DNA from: SAT2750 sp964476375
GTDB taxonomy: Bacteria > Planctomycetota > Planctomycetia > Pirellulales > Pirellulaceae
Assembly: GCA_964476375.1 (NCBI GenBank)
Contig: CAYYZW010000223.1
Coordinates: 1 to 13,042 of the forward strand
Length of the DNA: 13,042 nucleotides
Direction: 5' to 3'
Position numbers and translations under genes: made by a program. Below the pieces are notes generated by a model. That model was not told the origin of the DNA. It ran no database searches and saw only the letters and a program-made list of their open reading frames with translations. This document shows positions 7,188 to 13,042 of this stretch, in pieces; position 1 is the first letter of the stretch; the number at the start of each line of letters is the position of its first letter.

Positions 7188-8357
7188 GTGAGTGATCATG
7201 TTACGACTGCGATCTTGATGGCCGGCATCCCTTCCCGGAACTACTCGCTCTACCATCGACTCCGGTTCAAGGTCGGGGATCCGACCGCCTGGGTGGAAAT
7301 CCATGCCGAGGACGGCACCCGGCAGAGCACGCTCCTCCTGCGCGATATTGAAATGCAGCGAGCCCGCCAGCACGCCCGCGCCGATAACGTCGGGTGCCCG
7401 GCTGACTTTGCCCCGCCGGAGGGACTCTCCGGGGACCGGGAAACCGCCACCGCCCAGGCGACCGCCGAGTTACTGAAGCGGGCCGGTGTTCGCCGTGCCA
7501 TCTCGGACCGCTCGCTCCCCCTGATTTTTGCCCATCATATCGAGCAGGCCGGCAGCCCGCTCGAGTGCGACCTGGAGATGGGCGTGCTCTCGCGCCGGGC
7601 CAAGGACGACGAGGAAATTGCCTGGCTGGCCGAGGCCCAGGAGGCCACCGAGGGGGCCATGCGAATGGCCTGCGAACTGGTTGCCGGAGCCGACACCGAT
7701 GACGAGGGGAGCCTGCTGGTGGAGGGCCAGCCGCTGACATCCGAACGGGTCCGCTCTGCGGTGGATATCTGGCTCTTGGAACGCGGCTACATGAACCCCC
7801 GCAGTATCGTTGCCGGCGGGCCCCAGGCAGCCGACTGCCATCACATGGGGAGCGGACCACTGATGAGTGGCCAGCCGGTCATTATCGACATCTTCCCCCA
7901 GAACAAGCAGACGCTCTATAACGGCGACTGCACGCGCACCGTGGTCCACGGAACGGCGAGCGAGGCCGTGCAGGCGATGCACCGCGCCGTGGTCGAAGCC
8001 AACCAGGCCGGGATCAATGCTGTTCGGGATGGCGTCACGGGCGAAGACGTCCACCGAGCCACGATCGAGGTGATCGAACGTCATGGCTACCGGCTGGGAC
8101 TTCCCGGCGACAACGATCCGGATGATTACTGTGCCATGACCCACGGCACCGGGCATGGTGTCGGGCTGGATGTCCATGAGCCGCCACTGCTGGACTTTGG
8201 TGGCCCTCCGCTGGTGGCAGGAGATTGCCTGACCATCGAGCCGGGCCTCTACAGCCGAGCGATCGGCGGGGTTCGGGTGGAGGACATGGTGATCGTGGAG
8301 CTCGATGGTGCCCGAAACCTGAACCAGCTTCCCGGGGGCCTGGACTGGCGTCCCTGA
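7188..8357 (+). CDS. M24-family metallopeptidase (Xaa-Pro aminopeptidase-like)
   Basis: This is a 389-residue cytoplasmic M24 (pita-bread fold) peptidase. An N-terminal creatinase-like domain (about 10-135) precedes the catalytic domain (about 140-375). All five dinuclear metal ligands are visible: D234 (VIIDIFP), D247 (NGDCTRT), H323 (GTGHGVG), E351 (TIEPGLY) and E366 (RVEDMV). The best comparison is aminopeptidase P/proline dipeptidase, which remove residues next to proline, but M24 also includes other hydrolases and the substrate is not fixed. The two Asp ligands are 13 residues apart, against 11 in E. coli PepP, suggesting a subgroup with a longer hairpin. The GTG start is supported by AGGA at 7175-7178, 9 bases upstream; an ATG at 7218 is possible. 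It is the first of five plus-strand genes, 72 bp ahead of prc. Confidence 0.9.
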   Translation: MSDHVTTAILMAGIPSRNYSLYHRLRFKVGDPTAWVEIHAEDGTRQSTLLLRDIEMQRARQHARADNVGCPADFAPPEGLSGDRETATAQATAELLKRAGVRRAISDRSLPLIFAHHIEQAGSPLECDLEMGVLSRRAKDDEEIAWLAEAQEATEGAMRMACELVAGADTDDEGSLLVEGQPLTSERVRSAVDIWLLERGYMNPRSIVAGGPQAADCHHMGSGPLMSGQPVIIDIFPQNKQTLYNGDCTRTVVHGTASEAVQAMHRAVVEANQAGINAVRDGVTGEDVHRATIEVIERHGYRLGLPGDNDPDDYCAMTHGTGHGVGLDVHEPPLLDFGGPPLVAGDCLTIEPGLYSRAIGGVRVEDMVIVELDGARNLNQLPGGLDWRP

Positions 8358-8378
8358 GGCTCCACGGCAGCGGCTGGA

Positions 8379-8407
8379 TTGACGAATACGTCGGCGAAGC
8401 GGAGAAT
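8379..8407 (+). promoter_or_regulatory. Candidate sigma70-like promoter ahead of prc
   Basis: TTGACG at 8379-8384 (5 of 6 to consensus) is followed after 17 bp by GAGAAT at 8402-8407 (4 of 6). Transcription would start near 8414, only about 16 bases before the prc ATG and just ahead of its Shine-Dalgarno. If real, prc and the nucleoside genes can be expressed without the M24 gene. The match is moderate and unproven. Confidence 0.3.
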
Positions 8408-8415
8408 CAACCGGC

Positions 8416-8424
8416 AGGAAGGAG
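8416..8424 (+). promoter_or_regulatory. Ribosome binding site fixing the prc start
   Basis: AGGAAGGAG lies 5 bases before the ATG at 8430 and is the strongest Shine-Dalgarno in the window. It rules out the longer in-frame TTG start at 8379, which would also put 17 polar residues ahead of the signal sequence. Confidence 0.75.
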
Positions 8425-8429
8425 ACAAT

Positions 8430-10466
8430 ATGACAAGTTGGCAACGATCCACGCGCCGGCCCTGGCAGATCCTCCCCTGGCTCCTGCTGCTGCTGCTGCT
8501 TCCACTTCTTCCGGGCCAGCAAGCAGACGTCGGCGAACGTCCACGGGCAAAGGACCGGCAGATCAGCATCATCGTCACCACGCTGCTTCAGCGGCAGCAC
8601 CTGAACAAGCAGAAGCTGAACGACGAGATTTCCAAGCGGACCCTGGACCTGATGCTCCAGCGCCTTGACCCCAGGCGGCTCTATCTTCTCAAGGAGGATG
8701 TGGAGCGTTTTCGGACGCAGGAAATGAAGATTGACGACATGCTGAGGCAGACCAACCTCTCCTTTCTCTACGAGATATACAACCAGTTTGCCTCCAGGGT
8801 CAGCGAACGGCTCCCCATGATCGACCGCTGGATTGACGCCGAGCACGACTACTCGGTCGAGGAATCCTACACGGTAACCGGCAAGACGACCGCCTACGCC
8901 GCGGACGACAAGGAGATGGACAGCCGCTGGCGGCTTCGGGTCAAGTATGACCTGCTGGTACTCCAGTCCAGCGGCGCCAGTCTCGAGGACAGTCGCGAGC
9001 GACTACGCAGACGTTACCACCAGTACGCGGCCAGGACGAAAAACATCAGCGCCGATGACGAACTGCAGCTTTTCCTCTCTGCCCTGGCCACCAGTTTCGA
9101 CCCCCACACCTCGTACCTCGCTCCCTCCACGCTGGAGAGCTTCCGGATCCGCATGGAACTGAATTACTACGGCATCGGGGTGGAGGTCTCGCAGCAGGAC
9201 GGGCTGACGCAGATTCACAAGATCCTGCCAGGGGGGAGTGCGGAAAAACATGGCAAGCTCAAGCCCAAGGACGTCGTGATCGCCGTCCGGACCACGGAGG
9301 ACGGCCCGGTCGTCGACATCTCGGACCGAAACCTGAGTGACATCTCCACCATGATTCGTGGCAAGGAGGGGACCCCGGTATGGATCAGTGTCCTGCCGGC
9401 CGCCGGTGGCCCCGAGAAGGTCTACCAGATCAACCGGGGCAAGGTGGAATTGAACGAAAGCCGGGTCCAGCACCTGGTTCTCCCGGCAGGCACCAAGGCC
9501 GACGGCAGCGACCTCACGGTGGGCCTGATCGATGTCCCCAGCTTCTACCGGGACGGGAAAGCGGAGCAGGAGGAGGATCCGGACTTTACCAGCACGACTC
9601 GCGACATTGAGAAAGCGCTGGAAGATTTCACCGGCAAGGCAGTCGGGCTGGTGATCGTGGACCTTCGCGGCAACGGTGGCGGCAGCCTGGACGAGGCGGT
9701 CTCAGCAACCGGCCTGATTATTGACGAGGGCCCGGTGGTGATGGTTCGTGACGGCCGGCAACGGGTCACCACGCTGGACGATCCGGAACAGGGCCAGGCC
9801 TGGGCCGGCCCACTTGTGGTACTCACAGACCGGCATAGTGCCAGCGCCAGCGAGATCTTTGCCGGAGCCATCCAGGACTACCAGCGAGGGATCGTCGTGG
9901 GGGATTCCTCCACGCACGGCAAGGGGACCGTCCAGAGTGTGGTGGACCTGGCAGCCTTCCTCTACCGGGGCACACCGGACATGAACCTGGGCGCCCTGAA
10001 ACTGACGATACAGGCTTTTTACCGGCCCAGCGGACAGAGCACCCAGAAACAGGGCGTTGTGCCGGACCTGGTGCTGCCATCCCGCACCGATTCTCCCAAC
10101 GCGGGAGAAGCAGCCCTGGATTTTGCCATGTCCTTCGAGGATATCGAGCCCGGTTCTTTCCAGACACTGGAACTTGTCTCGCCGGAATGGGTGACCGCGA
10201 TTACAGAGGCCTCCACGGAACGGACGGCGACGTCCGAGTCGTTTATTCGCTGGCGGGCCCAACTGGAAAAGAAGGACCAGGCGGGGGCCATCGTGATACC
10301 TCTTGAGCGACAGCAGTTTGAAGACCACAGGGCCGCAGGAAATAACAGCCCCCCGATGGACGACGAGGACCAGATTCTCGATGCCCAGCAATTGCTGGCC
10401 GACGACTATTTCAAGGAGATCCTCCAGGTATCCCGCCAGTATTTCCAGCTGATGAATTCCAGGTAA
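8430..10466 (+). CDS. prc: Tail-specific carboxy-terminal processing protease (S41)
   Basis: This is a 678-residue periplasmic serine protease of the Prc/Tsp type, which degrades or trims proteins from their C-termini. A Leu-rich signal sequence or anchor (about residues 12-28) is followed by the Tsp N-terminal helical domain (about 40-230), a PDZ domain (about 237-335), the S41 core (about 355-550) and a C-terminal DUF3340 region (about 565-670). Against E. coli Prc the catalytic dyad is S472 in the SASASEIF motif and K498 in HGKGTVQ, both present. Length matches the E. coli enzyme (about 680). RGNGGGSL at 413-420 is the usual oxyanion-region loop. In E. coli, Prc acts on peptidoglycan hydrolases and tagged periplasmic proteins. 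The stop is 4 bp before deoC, so co-transcription and translational coupling with nucleoside catabolism are likely, though the functional link is unclear. Confidence 0.95.
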   Translation: MTSWQRSTRRPWQILPWLLLLLLLPLLPGQQADVGERPRAKDRQISIIVTTLLQRQHLNKQKLNDEISKRTLDLMLQRLDPRRLYLLKEDVERFRTQEMKIDDMLRQTNLSFLYEIYNQFASRVSERLPMIDRWIDAEHDYSVEESYTVTGKTTAYAADDKEMDSRWRLRVKYDLLVLQSSGASLEDSRERLRRRYHQYAARTKNISADDELQLFLSALATSFDPHTSYLAPSTLESFRIRMELNYYGIGVEVSQQDGLTQIHKILPGGSAEKHGKLKPKDVVIAVRTTEDGPVVDISDRNLSDISTMIRGKEGTPVWISVLPAAGGPEKVYQINRGKVELNESRVQHLVLPAGTKADGSDLTVGLIDVPSFYRDGKAEQEEDPDFTSTTRDIEKALEDFTGKAVGLVIVDLRGNGGGSLDEAVSATGLIIDEGPVVMVRDGRQRVTTLDDPEQGQAWAGPLVVLTDRHSASASEIFAGAIQDYQRGIVVGDSSTHGKGTVQSVVDLAAFLYRGTPDMNLGALKLTIQAFYRPSGQSTQKQGVVPDLVLPSRTDSPNAGEAALDFAMSFEDIEPGSFQTLELVSPEWVTAITEASTERTATSESFIRWRAQLEKKDQAGAIVIPLERQQFEDHRAAGNNSPPMDDEDQILDAQQLLADDYFKEILQVSRQYFQLMNSR

Positions 10467-10470
10467 TGGC

Positions 10471-11178
10471 ATGACCGATCTTGTCTCCCTCATCGACCAT
10501 GCCATCCTCCACCCGACTGCCACCGCGTCGGACCTGGCGGAGGGGTGTCGCCTGGCAGACCAACTGGGTGTCGCCACCGTCTGCGTGAAACCCTACTGGG
10601 TTGCGGCGGCGTCTTCCCTGCTCGAGGAGAGCAGCGTCGGCGTGGGAACGGTGATCGGATTCCCCCATGGTTCGAACAACCCGGCAGTCAAAGCTGCAGA
10701 GGCCAAACGAGCCTGCGATGACGGCGCCACGGAACTGGACATGGTGGTCAACGTGGGCCAGGTCCTGGAGGGTGCCTGGCAGTCCGTCCAGGAAGATATC
10801 GCCGCCGTCTGCCAGCTCGCCCGCAGCCGAGAAGCCCTGCTGAAAGTCATCTTCGAGACCGATTTTGTCACCGCCGACGAGGACAAGATACGGCTCTGTC
10901 AGATCTGCACCGAGATCGGCGTCGATTTTGTCAAAACATCCACCGGCTTTGGCTATACCCGCCAGGAAGAGGGGGGCTACGCCTACCGCGGGGCCACCGA
11001 GCACGACATCCGGCTGATGGCCGAATCCGTTGGCCCCTCGGTCCGCGTCAAGGCCTCCGGGGGTATCCGCGGCTACCAGGACGCCCTGCGGATGGTCCAG
11101 CTGGGAGCCAGTCGCCTGGGAACCAGCGCCTCGGCCGAGATCGCCCGACAGCAGGGAACCGACGAATCAAGCTACTGA
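10471..11178 (+). CDS. deoC: Deoxyribose-phosphate aldolase
   Basis: This 235-residue cytoplasmic class I aldolase cleaves 2-deoxyribose 5-phosphate to acetaldehyde and glyceraldehyde 3-phosphate, the last step of deoxynucleoside breakdown. The Schiff-base Lys is K155 in DFVKTSTGFG, the second active-site Lys is K194 in VRVKASGGIR, and D90 in ELDMVVNVG completes the triad known from E. coli DeoC. The TIM-barrel is complete and length is typical. Residues 161-174 form a longer, Tyr/Gly/Glu-rich loop after TSTGFG than in E. coli or Thermotoga DeoC; similar insertions occur in some other bacterial DeoC proteins. The ATG is 4 bp after the prc stop with only a weak AGGT upstream, suggesting coupled translation. 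Phosphorolysis, deamination and transport genes follow, supporting the role. Confidence 0.95.
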   Translation: MTDLVSLIDHAILHPTATASDLAEGCRLADQLGVATVCVKPYWVAAASSLLEESSVGVGTVIGFPHGSNNPAVKAAEAKRACDDGATELDMVVNVGQVLEGAWQSVQEDIAAVCQLARSREALLKVIFETDFVTADEDKIRLCQICTEIGVDFVKTSTGFGYTRQEEGGYAYRGATEHDIRLMAESVGPSVRVKASGGIRGYQDALRMVQLGASRLGTSASAEIARQQGTDESSY

Positions 11179-11205
11179 GCCCCCCTTGTATCCAGGTCCA
11201 CACGC

Positions 11206-12477
11206 ATGGCCTTCCACCCCGCCCAGATTATCGCCCGAAAACGTGACGGGAAGGCACTCGAGGATGACCAGATCAGGGAAGTGATCGATCGCTTTCGTGA
11301 TGGAACGTTCCCCGAATACCAGATGGCCGCTCTCGCCATGGCGATCTTTCTGCAGGGTATGGACGCCCGGGAGACAACCACCCTGACCCGCTCGATGCTG
11401 GAATCCGGGTCGACACTCGACTGGCCGCAGGACGGCAGCCTCTACGTTGACAAGCATTCCACCGGTGGGATCGGGGACAAGGTGTCCCTGCTCCTGGCCC
11501 CCCTGCTGGCCTGCCAGGGCGTCCGGGTCCCGATGATATCCGGCCGCGGACTGGGCCCCACCGGGGGCACCCTCGACAAGCTTGAATCGATCCCCGGATT
11601 TCGCACCGACCTGTCCGAGGCCGAGATCCAGCAGGTGGTCGGCGACGTCGGATGCATGATCACCGGGGCAACCGACTCGCTTGCGCCGGCCGACCGAAAG
11701 CTGTATGCGCTGCGGGATGTTACAGGCACCGTCCCCTCGATTCCGTTGATCACGGCCAGCATCCTCAGCAAGAAACTGGCTGCCAACCTGGACGCGCTGG
11801 TGCTGGATGTGAAGTGGGGAAGCGGTGCCTTCATGAAGACGTCCGACCAGGCCCGCAGCCTGGCCGATTCCCTGGTCACCACCGGCACCCAGCTGGGCCT
11901 TGCCACCACGGCGCTGATCAGCGACATGAACCAGCCACTGGGGCGTGCCGTGGGGAACCTGCTCGAGGTCCTGGAAGTACTCGACCTGCTCAAGGGGGAG
12001 GGGCCTGGGGACGTCAGGGACCTGACGCTGAGACTGGCAGAAGAAGTCCTTAAGAAAGCAGGCCGCCCGGCAGAATCGCTCGAGGAGGACCTTGCCAGCG
12101 GGCGGGCGATGGAACGCTTCGAGCAGATGGTCCGAGCCCAGGGAGGGAACCTGGAGGCACTTCCCGAACCGGCCGAACCCGGGGAGGTCCTTTCCACGTC
12201 GGCCGGATACGTCGGATCGATCGCGAGCGAACAGCTCGGCCATGTGGTGATCTCACTTGGTGGCGGCCGCCAGGTCATGTCCGACGCCATTGACCCGCTT
12301 GTGGGGATGGAAATCCTGGTCCGCGTCGGGGATCGCGTGGAACCGGGGCAGCCCCTCGCCAGGATTTACACGGACGATGGCGACGCACGAACGGCAGCCA
12401 ACGCAGCTGTCCAGAAGGCGATCGCGATTGGCGAGATCGCACCCGCTCCTCTTCCCCTTGTTATTGAGTCATCCTGA
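11206..12477 (+). CDS. pdp: Pyrimidine-nucleoside phosphorylase
   Basis: This 423-residue cytoplasmic enzyme splits uridine, deoxyuridine and thymidine with phosphate into base and (deoxy)ribose 1-phosphate. The phosphate loop KHSTGGIGDKVS is at 83-94 and the thymidine/pyrimidine phosphorylase signature SGRGLGPTGGTLDKLE at 112-127. Substrate-binding residues R170, S185 and K189 lie in the ALRD to SILSKK segment. The alpha helical N-terminal domain, the alpha/beta core and the C-terminal region (about 327-415) are all present. The start MAFHPAQIIARKRDGK matches the family N-terminus; the Shine-Dalgarno is weak (AGG 11 bases upstream). Length and sequence fit PyNP (pdp) slightly better than E. 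coli DeoA (440), but deoA is the alternative name. It lies 27 bp after deoC and 24 bp before cdd. The ribose 1-phosphate products need a phosphopentomutase, not seen here, before DeoC can act. Confidence 0.94.
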   Translation: MAFHPAQIIARKRDGKALEDDQIREVIDRFRDGTFPEYQMAALAMAIFLQGMDARETTTLTRSMLESGSTLDWPQDGSLYVDKHSTGGIGDKVSLLLAPLLACQGVRVPMISGRGLGPTGGTLDKLESIPGFRTDLSEAEIQQVVGDVGCMITGATDSLAPADRKLYALRDVTGTVPSIPLITASILSKKLAANLDALVLDVKWGSGAFMKTSDQARSLADSLVTTGTQLGLATTALISDMNQPLGRAVGNLLEVLEVLDLLKGEGPGDVRDLTLRLAEEVLKKAGRPAESLEEDLASGRAMERFEQMVRAQGGNLEALPEPAEPGEVLSTSAGYVGSIASEQLGHVVISLGGGRQVMSDAIDPLVGMEILVRVGDRVEPGQPLARIYTDDGDARTAANAAVQKAIAIGEIAPAPLPLVIESS

Positions 12478-12501
12478 CCGTCGAGAGAAGAAAAGAAACC
12501 C

Positions 12502-12900
12502 ATGAACGAATCCCAGAGCAACCCGTTGATCGAGCAGGCCCGCGAGGCCCGTTCCCGTGCCCATGCCCCCTACTCCCGCTTTCTTGTCGGGGCCGCTCTG
12601 CGGACTGGCAATGGCTCGGTTTTTATCGGATGCAACGTGGAAAATTCCTCGCTCGGCCTGACGCAGTGTGCCGAGCGGGCGGCCGTCACCGCGGCGGTTG
12701 CGGCCGGACACCAGGACCTGGCAGAGCTCGCAGTCGCCAGTGACGGCGCCGCAAGCCCCTGCGGTGCATGCCGACAGGTGCTTTCCGAATTCGCCAACCA
12801 GCTCACAATCCACCTGGTCGATACGCGAGACGGGCATGTCAAGACAGTCGACCTGGCGGATCTGCTTCCGCTTCCCTTCCGCGGCATGGAAGAAGAATAG
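12502..12900 (+). CDS. cdd: Cytidine deaminase
   Basis: This 132-residue zinc enzyme hydrolyses cytidine and deoxycytidine to uridine and deoxyuridine with release of ammonia. Zinc ligands are C56 (CAER), C87 and C90 (PCGAC), and E58 is the proton-shuttling Glu. N45 and E47 in NVENSS bind the ribose. The length and LLPLPF near the C-terminus fit the small homotetrameric class rather than the 294-residue E. coli dimer type. The purine-rich GAGAGAAG upstream serves as ribosome binding site. As last gene of the plus-strand unit it supplies substrates to the phosphorylase encoded just before. Its stop is 24 bp from the end of the convergent transporter gene, and I see no clear terminator hairpin between them. 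Confidence 0.95.
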   Translation: MNESQSNPLIEQAREARSRAHAPYSRFLVGAALRTGNGSVFIGCNVENSSLGLTQCAERAAVTAAVAAGHQDLAELAVASDGAASPCGACRQVLSEFANQLTIHLVDTRDGHVKTVDLADLLPLPFRGMEEE

Positions 12901-12924
12901 GAACCCGGGAGACTGCGGCCCAGG

Positions 12925-13042
12925 TCAGTTCAGCACGCCGGCAATACAGGCCGTCATGAAAGCGGCCAGCGATCCACCGATCATCGCCCTGACTCCCAGT
13001 CGTGCCAGGTCCCCTCGCCTCTCCGGGGCGATCCCGCCAATC
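12925..13042 (-). CDS. NupC-type concentrative nucleoside transporter, C-terminal fragment
   Basis: The gene runs in from the right edge; only its last 38 codons and TGA stop are in the window. The fragment contains APERRGDLARLGVRAM followed by a hydrophobic, small-residue segment (GGSLAAFMTACIAGVLN). This matches the C-terminus of CNT-family sodium- or proton-coupled nucleoside symporters, including the APERR..DLARLG loop and last membrane helix. Such inner-membrane carriers import nucleosides. Placement beside cdd, pdp and deoC, convergent with them, supports the assignment. The remainder cannot be judged. Confidence 0.75.
   Translation of the reverse strand, partial: IGGIAPERRGDLARLGVRAMIGGSLAAFMTACIAGVLN

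Noticed and set aside
8379..8429. Longer prc start at TTG 8379
   Set aside because: A strong AGGAAGGAG sits just before the ATG at 8430, and the longer form would place the signal sequence behind polar residues.
8473..8502. Run of CTG codons in the prc signal sequence as a possible unstable repeat
   Set aside because: It is only a few units long and is explained by the poly-Leu core of a signal peptide.
7470..8846. Long minus-strand open frame (458 codons) opposite the M24 and prc genes
   Set aside because: It is antisense to two confidently identified genes, has no recognisable motifs, and spans their junction. High GC content makes long antisense frames common.
11167..12243. Minus-strand open frame (358 codons) opposite pdp
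   Set aside because: It mirrors the codon structure of the phosphorylase gene, and its translation is Gly/Gln/Arg-rich with no family resemblance.
12901..12924. Bidirectional terminator between cdd and the transporter gene
   Set aside because: The 24-bp spacer shows no convincing stem-loop or T-run on either strand.
1..13042. Defence, mobile-element, CRISPR or biosynthetic-cluster signatures
   Set aside because: No transposase, integrase, direct-repeat array, tRNA-like structure or defence domain was found; every long coding region matches a known family.

Overview
The window looks like chromosomal DNA of a planctomycete (phylum Planctomycetota). The main evidence is a paired planctomycete-type cytochrome protein (PSCyt1 / DUF1549 / DUF1553) and a DUF1501 protein, a couple that is expanded in that phylum. 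The high GC content and the Tat or Sec export signals on the large proteins fit this. The assignment is inference from gene content; no rRNA or other phylogenetic marker is present.

Left part (1-6002), all on the minus strand: a tight three-gene transcription unit. It runs from a 1212-residue secreted PSCyt1-DUF1549-LamG-DUF1553 protein, to a Tat-exported DUF1501 (alkaline-phosphatase/sulfatase-superfamily-like) protein 27 bp downstream, to a KduD/gluconate-5-dehydrogenase-like SDR oxidoreductase 14 bp further on. A perfect 8-bp inverted repeat follows the last gene. The pairing suggests an envelope system handling carbohydrates or organic substrates, but the biochemical role of these PSCyt/DUF1501 pairs is not established.

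Middle (6003-7187): a small secreted LamG-like protein diverges from the cytochrome gene across a 73-bp region holding four ATTGT/ACAAT boxes. It converges, with only 9 bp between, on a gamma-glutamylcyclotransferase-fold protein. That gene has a recognisable sigma70-type promoter and a clear Shine-Dalgarno sequence.

Right part (7188-12900), plus strand: an M24-family metallopeptidase, then a tail-specific protease (Prc/Tsp, S41), then deoC, a pyrimidine-nucleoside phosphorylase gene and cdd, closely spaced. At the right edge, on the opposite strand, is the C-terminal end of a NupC-type concentrative nucleoside transporter. Together the last four genes outline pyrimidine (deoxy)nucleoside uptake and breakdown: import, deamination of (deoxy)cytidine, phosphorolysis to base plus (deoxy)ribose-1-phosphate, and aldol cleavage of deoxyribose-5-phosphate. 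The phosphopentomutase linking the last two steps is not in the window. prc ends only 4 bp before deoC, so the periplasmic protease is probably co-transcribed with the nucleoside genes, which is the oddest arrangement here.

I see no mobile elements, CRISPR arrays, tRNA or rRNA genes, or clear frameshifts. No wholly new system could be supported. The points most worth checking are the envelope operon of unknown function, the LamG pair around a divergent promoter, and the protease-nucleoside operon.
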